Notes under the pieces: model-generated
Told to the model about the DNA's origin: nothing
The model's input: only the letters and a program-made list of their open reading frames with translations
The model's database searches: none
Part shown: in pieces, positions 1 through 10,175 of the stretch
Layout of the letters: each line of letters begins with the position of its first letter
Numbering within the stretch: position 1 is the stretch's first letter
Program-made: the position numbers and the translations under genes
Source: Silene noctiflora
Taxonomy: Eukaryota; Streptophyta; Magnoliopsida; Caryophyllales; Caryophyllaceae
Reading direction: 5' to 3'
Assembly (NCBI GenBank): GCA_009801015.1
Contig: VHZZ01000040.1
Location: 155,484-219,483, forward strand
DNA length: 64,000 nucleotides

Positions 1-585
1 ATCACTCGGCATCTTTCTAGAGTCATGACCTTTATCACGGCATATAACTCCCTTTTTTCTCCTAATTACAATAGCTTTCTATAATAACACCAACTTTTTA
101 TTACAAGTACAGTGTATTTAAACCAACTCGAAAAAAACATGGCAAAAACATACTTGTACCAGAAATAAGTTACTCGCTCTGTTTTTTATATACGCCGTTT
201 TTGCTTTTTAGAGGTGAGCCTTAACTTTCATATTTATAATTTTTTTTTTTTCAAAATTGCGAGATAATATTTCAACATATTAAACATTGAAAAGAAAAGT
301 GAATGTCCCGAAATGCGAGAATGACAAAAGCAACATCTTAGTTGCTAAAGTCTTAAAAGAGTGATACTGACTACTCACAACCTGAATTCAAACCCCGTCA
401 CGAAAAGCGGTAAATTCACAATATCTCGTAAAAAAAAAAAAACTATTTATGATAACATAATCAACAATAGTGATAATTTTCCAAAAAAATTTATCAAAAA
501 TTAATAATTATTTTAGAAGATTATCATCCAAAATTTGACTATATTAATTATTAAATAATAATTAATTTTCAAAATAGGAGATTAA
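1..585. other. Upstream intergenic DNA, no gene seen
   Basis: AT-rich sequence with A and T homopolymers. No open reading frame, tRNA or repeat end could be supported. It presumably holds the promoter of the RING ligase gene to the right, whose pyrimidine-rich leader begins at about 600. No clear TATA box could be assigned. Confidence 0.4.
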
Positions 586-599
586 TTGACCTTTGTGCA

Positions 600-2326
600 C
601 ATAGACCCTCCTCCTCTATATTCTTCACAAGTGCACCTCTCCCTCTTTCATTTCACCTTCCCAAACTTTCATCCTCTCTCTTTCTCTCTCAATTTGCTTT
701 CTGGGTTTTCATCTTCTCTCTTTTCTCTTTCTTTTTCTCTAATTTTCCCCTTTTTAGAGAGATTTTACAATTTTTCATACAATTTTTATTTATTTTTTTG
801 ATGTTTTTGTCAATTTTTTGGGTTTAATTTCATCAATTTTTAGCCTTTTTTCAGGTAGATCCATCTGGGTTTTCTCTGGTAATATCGCGTTATTGTTTCC
901 CTTGTTTTGAATTATATTTCTTTTGATGATTGTTTTTCTGGGTATTTTTTTTTGTTTGATTTCATGTTTTTTTTTAAATTGATTGTGTAATCTGTGAATC
1001 TGTTGAATTTTCTGCAATTAGGGTTGTTGAATTAGGTGTATAAATTGATTAGGGTTGTTGCTTTTTTCAAATTTTTGGACTTTGATTTGTGGGATTCTTC
1101 AGTTTGTTGTTGTTCATGTATCTTTTGCTTTTCTTTTGGGTTTTGGTTGTTGGTTTGTTTTAAAAGTTACCTTGAAGCATTGTTTTAGGGGAAAGTTTCG
1201 ATTTTTAATTATTTTATGTGTGTGTAAGTATGTTGTTTCATTTGAATTCATGTTTTGATTGTACTGATAGATGAAAGTTTTTAGTAAAGAGCTAATGAAT
1301 GTAGTTATTTGATGTTTTGTTTGTGTATATGAACGGTTCGACTTCAAAAGCGCTTATAAAACCGATGATTGCGTTGGCATTGCAAATTCATGTTTTGATT
1401 GCTGTGATAGATAAAAGTTTTTGGTATAGAGTTTATGATTGTAGTAATTTGATGTTTTGTTTGTGTATATAAACGGTTCAACAACAAAATCGACTATGAT
1501 TTTGTGAAGTAGGATTGGGGGTTTTATCCTGTTCCCATGTTATCGAGTTCTTGTTGATCAGTGCATATGCTTCTATGTTTTGATCACAGTGATAAATGAA
1601 AATTTTCAGTAAGAGCTTGTGAATGTAGTAATTTGATGCTTTGTTTATGCATATAGAGAGCTTGTCGACAAAACCCCGCTTATAAATGTGATGATTGTGC
1701 TAGCATTGCAAATGTTTGATTCTGTGAAGTAGGATTGGGTGGTTTATCCTGTTCCCATGTTTTCGAGTTCTTGTTGGTCAGTGCACATGCTTCTATGAAA
1801 CTTGAGTAGCTTGAAAATTGTGTTATTAGCTTGGGTAAGTTGTAAACTTACTGCAATTCTCAGGGTTTTCGAGCTACTCAAGCTAGCATGTATAGTGTTG
1901 CTTCGATATGATCATGTATTTGCTTGTTATCGTCTAGACACCTCTCTCTATTTTACAGAGTACATGTCAACTTCTTTCCCTCGTGTCAACTCCTCAGCTG
2001 TTGTGTTAGATTAGTTAATCTAAACTGGGTTGTGTTTCTACTTGTTTTTGTGTTATAATGTTCGCAGTTTGCATTTGTCTGCGGTCTTGCTTTTGACGTG
2101 TCATAGTTAGCTTTAGAAGTTGCATTGCATGTATGTGGAAAAATCCTTTTAGCCTGCTTGTGTTTAATTGATAAAAAAAATCTGTAGGTTTGTATTATGC
2201 TATGTCTTTAGTTGAATTTTAAGATTGCGCGCATGACTTGCAGACTTTTGTTCTTGTCTTTGAATTATGCCCTCCGGTTGATAAGCTTTAGAAAAAAAAT
2301 TAAATATTTTTGTTGCTCCCTTACAG
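600..2326 (+). other. 5' leader and leader intron of the RING-H2 ligase gene
   Basis: Positions 610-760 are a CT-rich tract typical of plant 5' UTRs. The sequence then becomes T-rich and intron-like until a good acceptor (TTACAG) at 2321-2326, 35 bases before the CDS start. The donor is uncertain; GT dinucleotides near 854 and 889 are both plausible. Apparent short reading frames here have no recognisable product. A three-fold internal repeat occupies 1247-1800. Calling this a leader intron is inference from base composition and the acceptor; transcript data would settle it. Confidence 0.5.
1247..1800. repeat. Three-copy tandem repeat in the leader intron
   Basis: Three imperfect copies start near 1247, 1388 and 1575. 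Each begins with TCATGTTTTGAT and continues through a GATAGATGAAAGTTTTT-like block, a GTAGTAATTTGATG-like block and TTTGTTTGTG. Copies 2 and 3 add a second module (GAAGTAGGATTGGG ... TCGAGTTCTTGTTG ... GCTTCTATG). The copies have diverged, so the duplications are not recent. Confidence 0.75.
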
Positions 2327-2361
2327 TAGACAATTGTCCAGAGAAGCAAACAGACGCAGTG

Positions 2362-4577
2362 ATGCAAGGGCAGAGAGGCGCCATTGGTTCCTTGCCTGAT
2401 TCAATCAATTTTGAATACGAGTCTCTAACTACCAATTTGGATATGGATCCACAAATTTGTTGGAATGATCTTCGGAATTCTTCTGAAAACACATCTATGG
2501 GGAACATAAGTCAAGAAGGGCAAACCTTGACTAGATGGAACACTGTTGGTTCGAGTTCTAGCGGATCCCAGAACCTTGTTGGCCAAATTGGATGGTCACC
2601 TCCAATTAATACGTCTAGTGGTGGCAATATAGTTTCACAACCCATTGTCAATTTAAACCTTAACGCCGACATTGTTGATGGGCCCACATTTGTGCGAGGT
2701 TCTGGCTCGGGTTCTGCATCTCAGAACTTTGATTTGAATGAAGGACGTTTCCATAGAGTTGGTAATGATAATTCTCCAAAACCTATCGGGTATGATAGTA
2801 AATTTCATCATATGTCTGGTAGTTCATCCGGAAGTGGTGTGTTTCCGGTTGAAGATACTGATGGTAGTAGACCTTTGGATGGTCGTCGGGTATCTTGTAA
2901 GAGGAAGACTCTTGAAGGAAATGTTGGTCAGTCATCCAGCGGTAATGGAGGAAATTTCTTTTCGAGGGCAGAAGCCAGCATGTGGCGGCCACTGCCTTCA
3001 CACTTCGATGCAAGTAGCAGCATGAACATAGCCGAGACACCAGAAAGTTCTTCAAACGTGGGCCTCCCGGAAGAAGTGAATCCAAGGCTTGGATTAGGCA
3101 TAGGAGGAGGACGTGATTACGTACGTCCTCTAAATGTTTCTGGTGGCCCGGAAAGATCTCACAGGAACTATCGATTGAGGATGAGCTCTTCAGTTCAGCA
3201 AGATTCTCTGTCAAATAATTCATTTTTACCAGTGCCTGTTAGTGCTACCAGGCATTCCGATATTCCTCCAGTCCATCAGCCCTTGAGATTTGTCCCCATG
3301 AACCCTCCTATTGACTTGATGTCACCTATCCCGACTGAGACAACAGTTCCTCAGAATCAGTCTGTCACATATGGTGTACCTTCGCAGCGTAATGTGCAAG
3401 CACATAGGTGGAATAGTTTGAGGTCTGGAATTTCATCTAGCTCATCTGTGTTTGGAGAGGCAGACGATGCATTCCCTGATGGTTCTAGCTCTAGAAGCCT
3501 TCCCAGAAATATTGGAGAGCATCCTGTGTTTGCACCTCCAGTTGAAGCAAGGAACCTGGCTTCACATCCAACGCACTGGACTGGTAGTGGTGGCACAGTA
3601 ATATCTAGGAACATTGGGTCAAGTTCTCGCTCGAGGTCCCATCCAAGGTCCATCCCTTCCGCGGGACCTAGTCAGGATTCTCATCGTCCTACACAGTATT
3701 CTCGAAGATTGTCAGAATATGTTCGTAGGTCACTCTTGCCAACTGGTTTGCCTGAGGTTACAGGTCAAAGCAGTAGTAGTCAGCAACAATCGGTTCCAGT
3801 TTCCTCGCAAGATGGAGTTCTTCCCGCCAGTGGTGGAAGCCAAGGGCAAAGTCACTCGCACTCCAGATCGGCATTATGGTTGGAGAGGCAAGCTGATGGC
3901 ACTGGTGGAATCCCCTATTTACGAGCTTTAGCAGCTGCTGGGGAAGGAAGAAGCAGGATCGTCTCCGAGGTATGTTCTGCATTAATTACCATTCAAAGCT
4001 TGATTGGTGTATGCGTATTGTGTCCTCCTAGAGAGGTAAGATTAAGAACAGTGACCTGGTGTATGGGGGTCCTTTCGAGGTTAACTATTTTCCACGAGCC
4101 TTAGATCCACATCCTTATTTGACACTGAGATGCATTGCTCTCTTTGACTCTTTCAGATTCATGAAATGTGCAGCTATTCTGAGTGGCAATTTTTTTAGTA
4201 TATAGTTATAGATTATAGATTTTTATTGTGCTTTTATACTGGGAACTGAAGATGACACTTGTGTTTTTGAAACAGATCCGGAATGCTTTAAATTCAATTC
4301 GTAGAGGTGAAGGTCTGCGAATCGAGGTTAGTTCTCGAATGCCTTTTGGAGTATTACAATCAATAACCACCTTTTCAATTGTATTATTCCAGATGTTGAA
4401 CTCATTGTCAGTTTGTCACAATGTCTTTCTAGATTGAGCTTGTTGCAACGAATTGAACACATGTAGTTGATTCGCGGCTCCGTTTAATCATAATAGGCTG
4501 TCGATACTACACTATGTTAGGTCTTGTGGTTGAAGCTTTCAAGCTCCACTAGGAACACTTGGGAGGGGGATCTCCTT

Positions 4578-4623
<46 letters not shown>

Positions 4624-6949
4624 NCTCTAAAGCGCTTTGGCCATGCACGCGGCATGCCACAAGCCTTGGTCAACCTATTAGGTTTTAGCTAAGGGTCCGA
4701 TTCTTACCATAGCAAAATAGTAAGTTTTGCTGTTGACATTTCCATTGTTGAAGTTTCCTCTCCACGTAATATTATTATGAATAAGCGCACTTTTAACATT
4801 ATGCATTCCCCGAAGTCATTCAGCTCCGACAATGAAATACATGTGGTATATTTTGTTACATGTCCATGTATGCGTTAGAAACACAATAATGTAGATATTG
4901 GTATAGGACCAACTTAAACTTACGTTTTTAGCAGTGTTAATCTACTACACATGTCTTAACCAACCCTGCTTTAATTGAACTTGTAGAAACTTTATGATAT
5001 TCCTCAACCTCTTGCTCGTTGTTACACCCTTTGCCGCTAATGTGATGCAAAGTAGTGATTTTTCCTCGTCAAAAAAAAAAAAATGTAATGATTTTTCATT
5101 TTTTTCCGTATCTTTTGTTATTAGAATAGGCGGTTGTTACTTGTGGCCACCTCTTTATAGCTAGTATCGCTGGAGATTAGAATAGCCTTTATTAGCACAC
5201 TTAAGTGACTAAAATAAATTGGCTAGAGGAAGTTGGCTAGGGCCGAGGTGCTTTTGCATGTAGAGTAACGGGTTTATGTGGCTTTGCTAATGTTGCTCAC
5301 TGCAACTCTGCAAGGTTTGGTGCATGCTTAGTCGGAGGTTAGGGTAAGTGATTGGATAAATAGATGATTTTGATGAAAAGTTTTAGATTGTAGCTAGGTT
5401 CTCAATGTCAAGGATTTGGAAACTAATTCTTTCCGTCTTACCTTCATGTTTTTAAAGTTTGTGCCTACGTCTTTTGATATGTAAAAGACACTTCAAGAAC
5501 AACCAATACTTGCACACACACACACACGTGTAAATTTACTCATGAACTTGATTATTAGCATGGGGATGATCATACTTTTGTGTAAGGGGTGATACCTTCA
5601 GTTTAAGGATAAATCACGAGGTGATAACAACCGTTGTTGATTGCAAACCCATCTGAAATTAGTACCATAGGGAAATCCATGTCAAAAGGAAAAATAATGA
5701 TTTTAAGAATTTTTTGTGTTGGAAGGTTGAACTAAGTAACAGATACGACGTTCAAATTAGATCACCGTTAACTAATTCAATCATTGACTCTTTCATCGCT
5801 CTTTAAGGCAAGGGAGTGCCTATCCTACATTTATGTTGCAGTTGCAGACTTGCAGCTACATTAGACATCCATCTTTAGCACACTATGTTTCTGTTTTATC
5901 TCAGAATGTAAGTGACAAAATGGCTTCCGAATTATGTCAAGCCGTTATGATTTGACATCTAGAAAATTTGATCTTTTATTGTATAAGTTCTGTATCTTCT
6001 ATTATTTCTCTTGTAGCTGAAAGTTTTTTATTTTTTATTCTTCAATTTGACTACAATTTGACGCGGCACTCCATCCCGACACAATCCGACTCTTGAACAA
6101 TACGATTGTCAGCCAATAGCATCAAGTTTTCTCACAAATAACCGTTTGCAACACTTGCAGCCGGTTTGAGTAACATAGGTGGACATTATTTGTGTGCGTA
6201 TCAAGGGCAGCTCAAAACCAGCCTAACCTCTTCTTATAAAATGGCATTAAGTCGATGTATGACGTTTACATCTGCGCATGTGTTTTGCAGGACCTTATGT
6301 TACTTGATCAGTCTATTTATTTTGGAAGGGCTGAAATTCATGATCAGCATAGGGATATGAGGCTTGATGTTGATAACATGTCTTACGAGGTACACTAACT
6401 CTTCTTTCTCAAGTCTTTAAATGCTATCTACTTTTACACCAATTGTCGTGGCTTAGTATGACCCGTGTACGATCACAGGAGCTCTTAGCTCTGGAAGAGC
6501 GCATTGGAAATGTGTGCACTGGGTTGACTGAAGAGGTGATTGTAAAATGTCTTAAAGAGCGCAAGCATGTCCATACATCGAGCGATGATCAGACAGAGGC
6601 AGAACCCTGCTGTGTTTGTCAGGTAATTTAGTCTTCTGCTACAGGACGTTAACCCACACCCTGTAAATGCAAATCTTTCCTCGCTTTTTTTTTTTCTTTT
6701 AGCATTTCGTGAACATGGCAGTATAATGAAACTGCGGCCTGCAGGATTAGTATTTTTTTTTTCCGTTTTCTATCCAATACGCGTCTCCTCACATCCTATC
6801 ATTGTTCGTGACAGGAAACATACAAGGAGGGTGAATACATCGGAACCCTGGACTGTGGACATGATTTCCACAAAGATTGTATCAAACAATGGCTTTCGCA
6901 GAAGAATCTGTGCCCCATTTGTAAAACAACAGGCTTAGCCAGTAAGTAA
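2362..6949 (+). CDS. RING-H2 E3 ubiquitin-protein ligase, MBR1/2 / RHG1A-like
   Basis: Coding exons are 2362-3969, 4276-4326, 6291-6389, 6479-6622 and 6815-6949. All junctions are GT-AG in phase 0, giving 678 aa. I chose the ATG at 2362 because the protein then opens MQGQR, the usual start of this family, just after an acceptor at 2326. The first 536 residues are low-complexity, rich in Ser, Gly, Asn and Pro. Next comes the conserved acidic helix block with motifs DLMLLDQS and DMRLDVDNMSYEEL. The C-terminus is a RING-H2 finger: C630-x2-C633-x14-C648-x-H650-x2-H653-x2-C656-x10-C667-x2-C670, all ligands present. The family transfers ubiquitin from an E2. Arabidopsis MBR1 and MBR2 bind and promote turnover of Mediator subunit MED25 and so promote flowering. 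That role here is inferred from family membership. The length matches the family. A C-run artefact lies in the second intron. Confidence 0.9.
4579..4624. other. 45-base C homopolymer ending in N (assembly artefact)
   Basis: An uninterrupted C run from 4579 to 4623 is followed by a single N at 4624, inside the second coding-region intron of the RING ligase gene. The run is at odds with the AT-rich surroundings and ends at an ambiguous base. It most likely marks a mis-sized homopolymer or a closed gap, not real sequence. Confidence 0.75.
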
Positions 6950-7751
6950 GATTACATACATAACTCTGAAGTTCTTGCTCTTTCAAGAGAGCGAAACACA
7001 GGTTATGTATCTCAACATTTGAAAAAGAACATCGGTGGTGGATTGATGTTTGTTACCTTCTTTAGCTCGAATCTTTTAGCTATATACCAATTTTCACATT
7101 ACAATTAGCAATATTTATGTCACCACATTCTTTTAGTTACTTGTTTTTAATCTTTGGATGTCGTTTTACGCTTCATTTTGATGATTGTCGTGCTCCAAAG
7201 GTCGGTTGCCAGTAACATAGACGCTAGACCAACTAATTTAGTGAGAGACGGACTTTTGAGTTTTTAATGGAACTCGAGTTGTTGGCCTAAGATGATGCAT
7301 CCTTGACTACGATGGCGTTTTGTGGAGCCCGATTTGTGGTGATTAGTTTGACCGTGCTCAAGTCGAGCTTTGGTCAAATGAATTTTGTGGGATTATTGAG
7401 TAGTAGTTAAACTAACACCTATGGTTTAATTTAAAAAGTGGTTGTGGGTTTACTTGGGTTGGTTAGGAGTCGGGTTTGAGCTGTTCCGGTCATATTTGGC
7501 TCCGGGTGTGATGGGTCGATAATGGGTTGACGTTTGTTATAGTTCATGCGAAGTTTCAGTAGAATCGGGTCATTATTGGATGTCGAGTTTGGTCGTGTTC
7601 AGTTTGAGTTTATACCGGGTAAGGTTATCAATATGGGTGACAAACTGACAAATGAGCTTGCTATCGGTTATCAGTTTGACCTTGGTTTGGGTTCATTCAA
7701 TCTTGGGTTCTATCGGGCTGGTCTTGAGCCACCTACAAGACTACAAACGAC
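6950..7751. other. 3' flank of the RING ligase gene, no further gene seen
   Basis: The 3' UTR must start at 6950; its end is not clear. From about 7430 the DNA becomes rich in GGGTT and CGGGT words, resembling the hAT-type MITE that follows, and may include remnants of related elements. The short open frames here show no recognisable domain. Confidence 0.4.
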
Positions 7752-8334
7752 TAGACCTGTCAAACGAGTCGGGCGGGCCGGGTCCGAATACGGGTCGGGT
7801 CAGATACAAGTCGGGTCATACGGGTTATGGGTCGGGTTAGGGTCAGAATACAGGCAATAAATAATTTCTAACGTCTGTTTTAATCTATTTTTCTAATTAA
7901 AAAAATAATTTTTAAAAACGTAAAACATATTTAAAATTAATATTTTAATCATATTCAATGTTTACCTTAGTTATTTCAATGTTTACATTAATTATATTGA
8001 CATAATTGTAAAATTAATTTTTTTTTAATAATTATTTTATTATTAAGTATTATAAAAGTTATAAAATTGACTTTTTAGTTGTTTGTAATTTTTAATAATA
8101 AAAAAACAATTTTTTAACTACTTTTTTCAAATATAATATATAAAATATTCATATTTTAATAAAATTCTTAATTTATTTTTGACCCAACGGGTCAACCCGT
8201 TCAGGTCGAGTTTCGACCCTAAAATAACGAGTCATTTTGGGTTCGGGTCACGGGTAAAAAAAAAACGGTTTGTAACCCTAAAAAAAGGGTCGGACGGGTC
8301 GGGTTTCGGGTTGGGTCGAGTTTTGACAGGTCTA
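7752..8334. mobile_element. hAT-like MITE, GGGTC-rich
   Basis: The ends are inverted: it opens TAGACCTGTCAAAC and closes with GTTTTGACAGGTCTA. A direct repeat TACAAACGAC lies at 7742-7751 and again at 8340-8349. Five bases (TAAAG) separate the right end from the second copy, so the target duplication is offset. Both subterminal regions are packed with GGGTCGGGT words in opposite orientation, a pattern seen in plant hAT MITEs, and the middle is AT-rich. No transposase is encoded. Confidence 0.7.
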
Positions 8335-8399
8335 TAAAGTACAAACGACCATCAAATTCATGTTTGAACCTGGCCTTTAAATAATTTAGATAAATTTAC

Positions 8400-8460
8400 T
8401 TGTCTAGGTATACGGTATACCAATTAAAGCTGAACTGAACTGAAACCAATTAAAGCTGAA
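8400..8460. repeat. Short direct repeat, 27-bp unit
   Basis: The phrase ACCAATTAAAGCTGAACTGA occurs twice in succession with its CTGAA tail. It is a local slippage-type duplication in intergenic DNA. Confidence 0.6.
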
Positions 8461-8664
8461 CTGAACTGAAATCGAATCAACGTGTAACCAAGTTTAATGT
8501 TGTTGGAAATTGACCCAATTCAACTTCACTCAATTAGTCAAATTCACATTCATTATTCATACCTCGTAAAATCCATCAAACCTATCAATCTAAGTGACTA
8601 ATTATTTAACCCACCCAAAAATAATAAATGGTGCCTTAAAATTATCATCGGACAGACCTTTTCC

Positions 8665-8815
8665 GTCTGAAATTAAAACGAAAAAAATGTTATCATTTTA
8701 TTATAAAAATATGATGAAATTCAAACGAAAAAGATATTATTTTATTATAAAAAAATGATGAAATTAAAACGAAAAAGATATTATTTTATTATAAAAAAAT
8801 GATTATTTAATAACA
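8665..8815. repeat. Three-copy AT-rich tandem repeat
   Basis: About 60-bp units repeat three times, each built from AAACGAAAAAGATATTAT, TTTTATTATAAAAA and ATGATGAAATT. The left flank carries GACAGACCTTTTCCGTCTGA, a small inverted motif like other GACGG-type MITE ends in this window, so this may be the body of a decayed MITE. Confidence 0.55.
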
Positions 8816-8829
8816 AAATGTTAGCAACT

Positions 8830-9614
8830 TAAATTACAGCTATAATTATTCATGTATTATTAGAAAATTGTTCATGTAACTTTATATTAAAAAAACGTGA
8901 GTCATATTTTATCGTAAATGATCACATTTTCTCTTTCTTAATTTCATACCGTAAATGTCCGTTTTAATTTATTAGGTAAGTACATTACTTAGTCAACACA
9001 TCCCAATTATAACTCATTTACTTAACTGGATTATCCATATCGGATTCGTGATGAACGACTTCCACCCTAACTCGACCCAAACATATATCCAATGTCGTGT
9101 CCACATCAACATCAACGTACTTAAATAAATTACAAAGTCTTAAACCTTACCTAAAATAAATGAGTTCATGTCGTATTTTCGAGTCGGCCAATGATTATTC
9201 CCTCTACCATGGGATACCCAAATATACACGGGCAGATTTAAGTGAGTCTAACAGGGACGCTCGCCTTCGCTAAAAAATAAAAATCTCGCAAGTTTTAGTT
9301 TTTTCGAGTTTGTCTTACAATATTACCTTTTCGCCTCTTTTAAACTCAAATTCTGACTCCGCCGCTACTCAATAAACTAATCAATTACTAGTCAAAATTC
9401 ACATTAATTCCTTCATATTAATAAATCCAAACATGAACCGACACTCCAAATTTTCCTCACTCAAAAACTAACATTTTTCCAACAATGGTGGACCCTTTTT
9501 CTTCCTTCATACATCCCTTTCCCAATTCCCAATACCCTCCACAAATTCTCGTTTCAAACGGACTATTTTCGTCTTTAAAAAAGACGGAATTTTATGACCA
9601 TTTTATTATCAAAT
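8830..9614. other. Intergenic DNA upstream of the kinase gene
   Basis: AT-rich sequence with no supportable gene, RNA or intact element. A short frame near 9485 lacks recognisable domains and overlaps the following MITE. Confidence 0.4.
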
Positions 9615-9765
9615 ACACAAAAACTTCTGATAGACGGTCTCTCAATAGCGTTATTGAGAGACCTCTCACATGATGGGGTGAGGGACCCACTGCTTTTTCT
9701 ATTTTCCTATTATGTCTCTCCCTAAATTAGTGAGAGACGGTCTTTCACGACACCTACTGTATCAA
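9615..9765. mobile_element. Short MITE with GACGGTCTCTC palindromes (copy 1)
   Basis: About 150 bp, containing AGACGGTCTCTCAATAG, an ATTGAGAGACCTCTCACATG block, a GGGTGAGGGACCCACTG block and a TTAGTGAGAGACGGTCT block. A close copy lies at 53149-53295 with the same left phrase ACACAAAAACTTC and the same CCTACTG end. Both ends fold on themselves. The superfamily is not assigned. Confidence 0.65.
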
Positions 9766-9973
9766 ATATAACATAATGGTCCGGCTAGTTTTACCGCTTA
9801 TGGTAACTTATTTTCCAAAAATGGTCTCAAAATCCCGTCTTTTTAAAAAAGATCAAAATGACCCGTCTGAAGGAAGACGAACTGACTTCCCTCAAATAAC
9901 TCTTACTCCTTTACATAGTTTATTTATTTTCTCATAATCTTTGTAACATGCAATTTCATCCTTACAAAAAATA

Positions 9974-10142
9974 ATGTCATTCCTAAATGAACAACTCTCA
10001 AAAAACACCTCAATATTTAATCTTAAATTATGGGTAATTCTAGCAATATTCATATGTAGTTTAATTCTCATAATTCTATTAATTCTCTATTTTTATTACG
10101 TAATTAAACGTAAAATTACGTTAAAACGAATTAAACGTAGTA

Positions 10143-10175
<33 letters not shown>

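Noticed and set aside
586-801. Open frame of 71 codons in the CT-rich leader
   Set aside because: Composition is that of a pyrimidine-rich 5' UTR; no ATG of note and no domain.
2212-2361. Extended N-terminus of the RING ligase reading frame upstream of 2362
   Set aside because: It begins at a non-ATG codon, reads through a probable intron end (acceptor at 2326), and the family protein starts at MQGQR.
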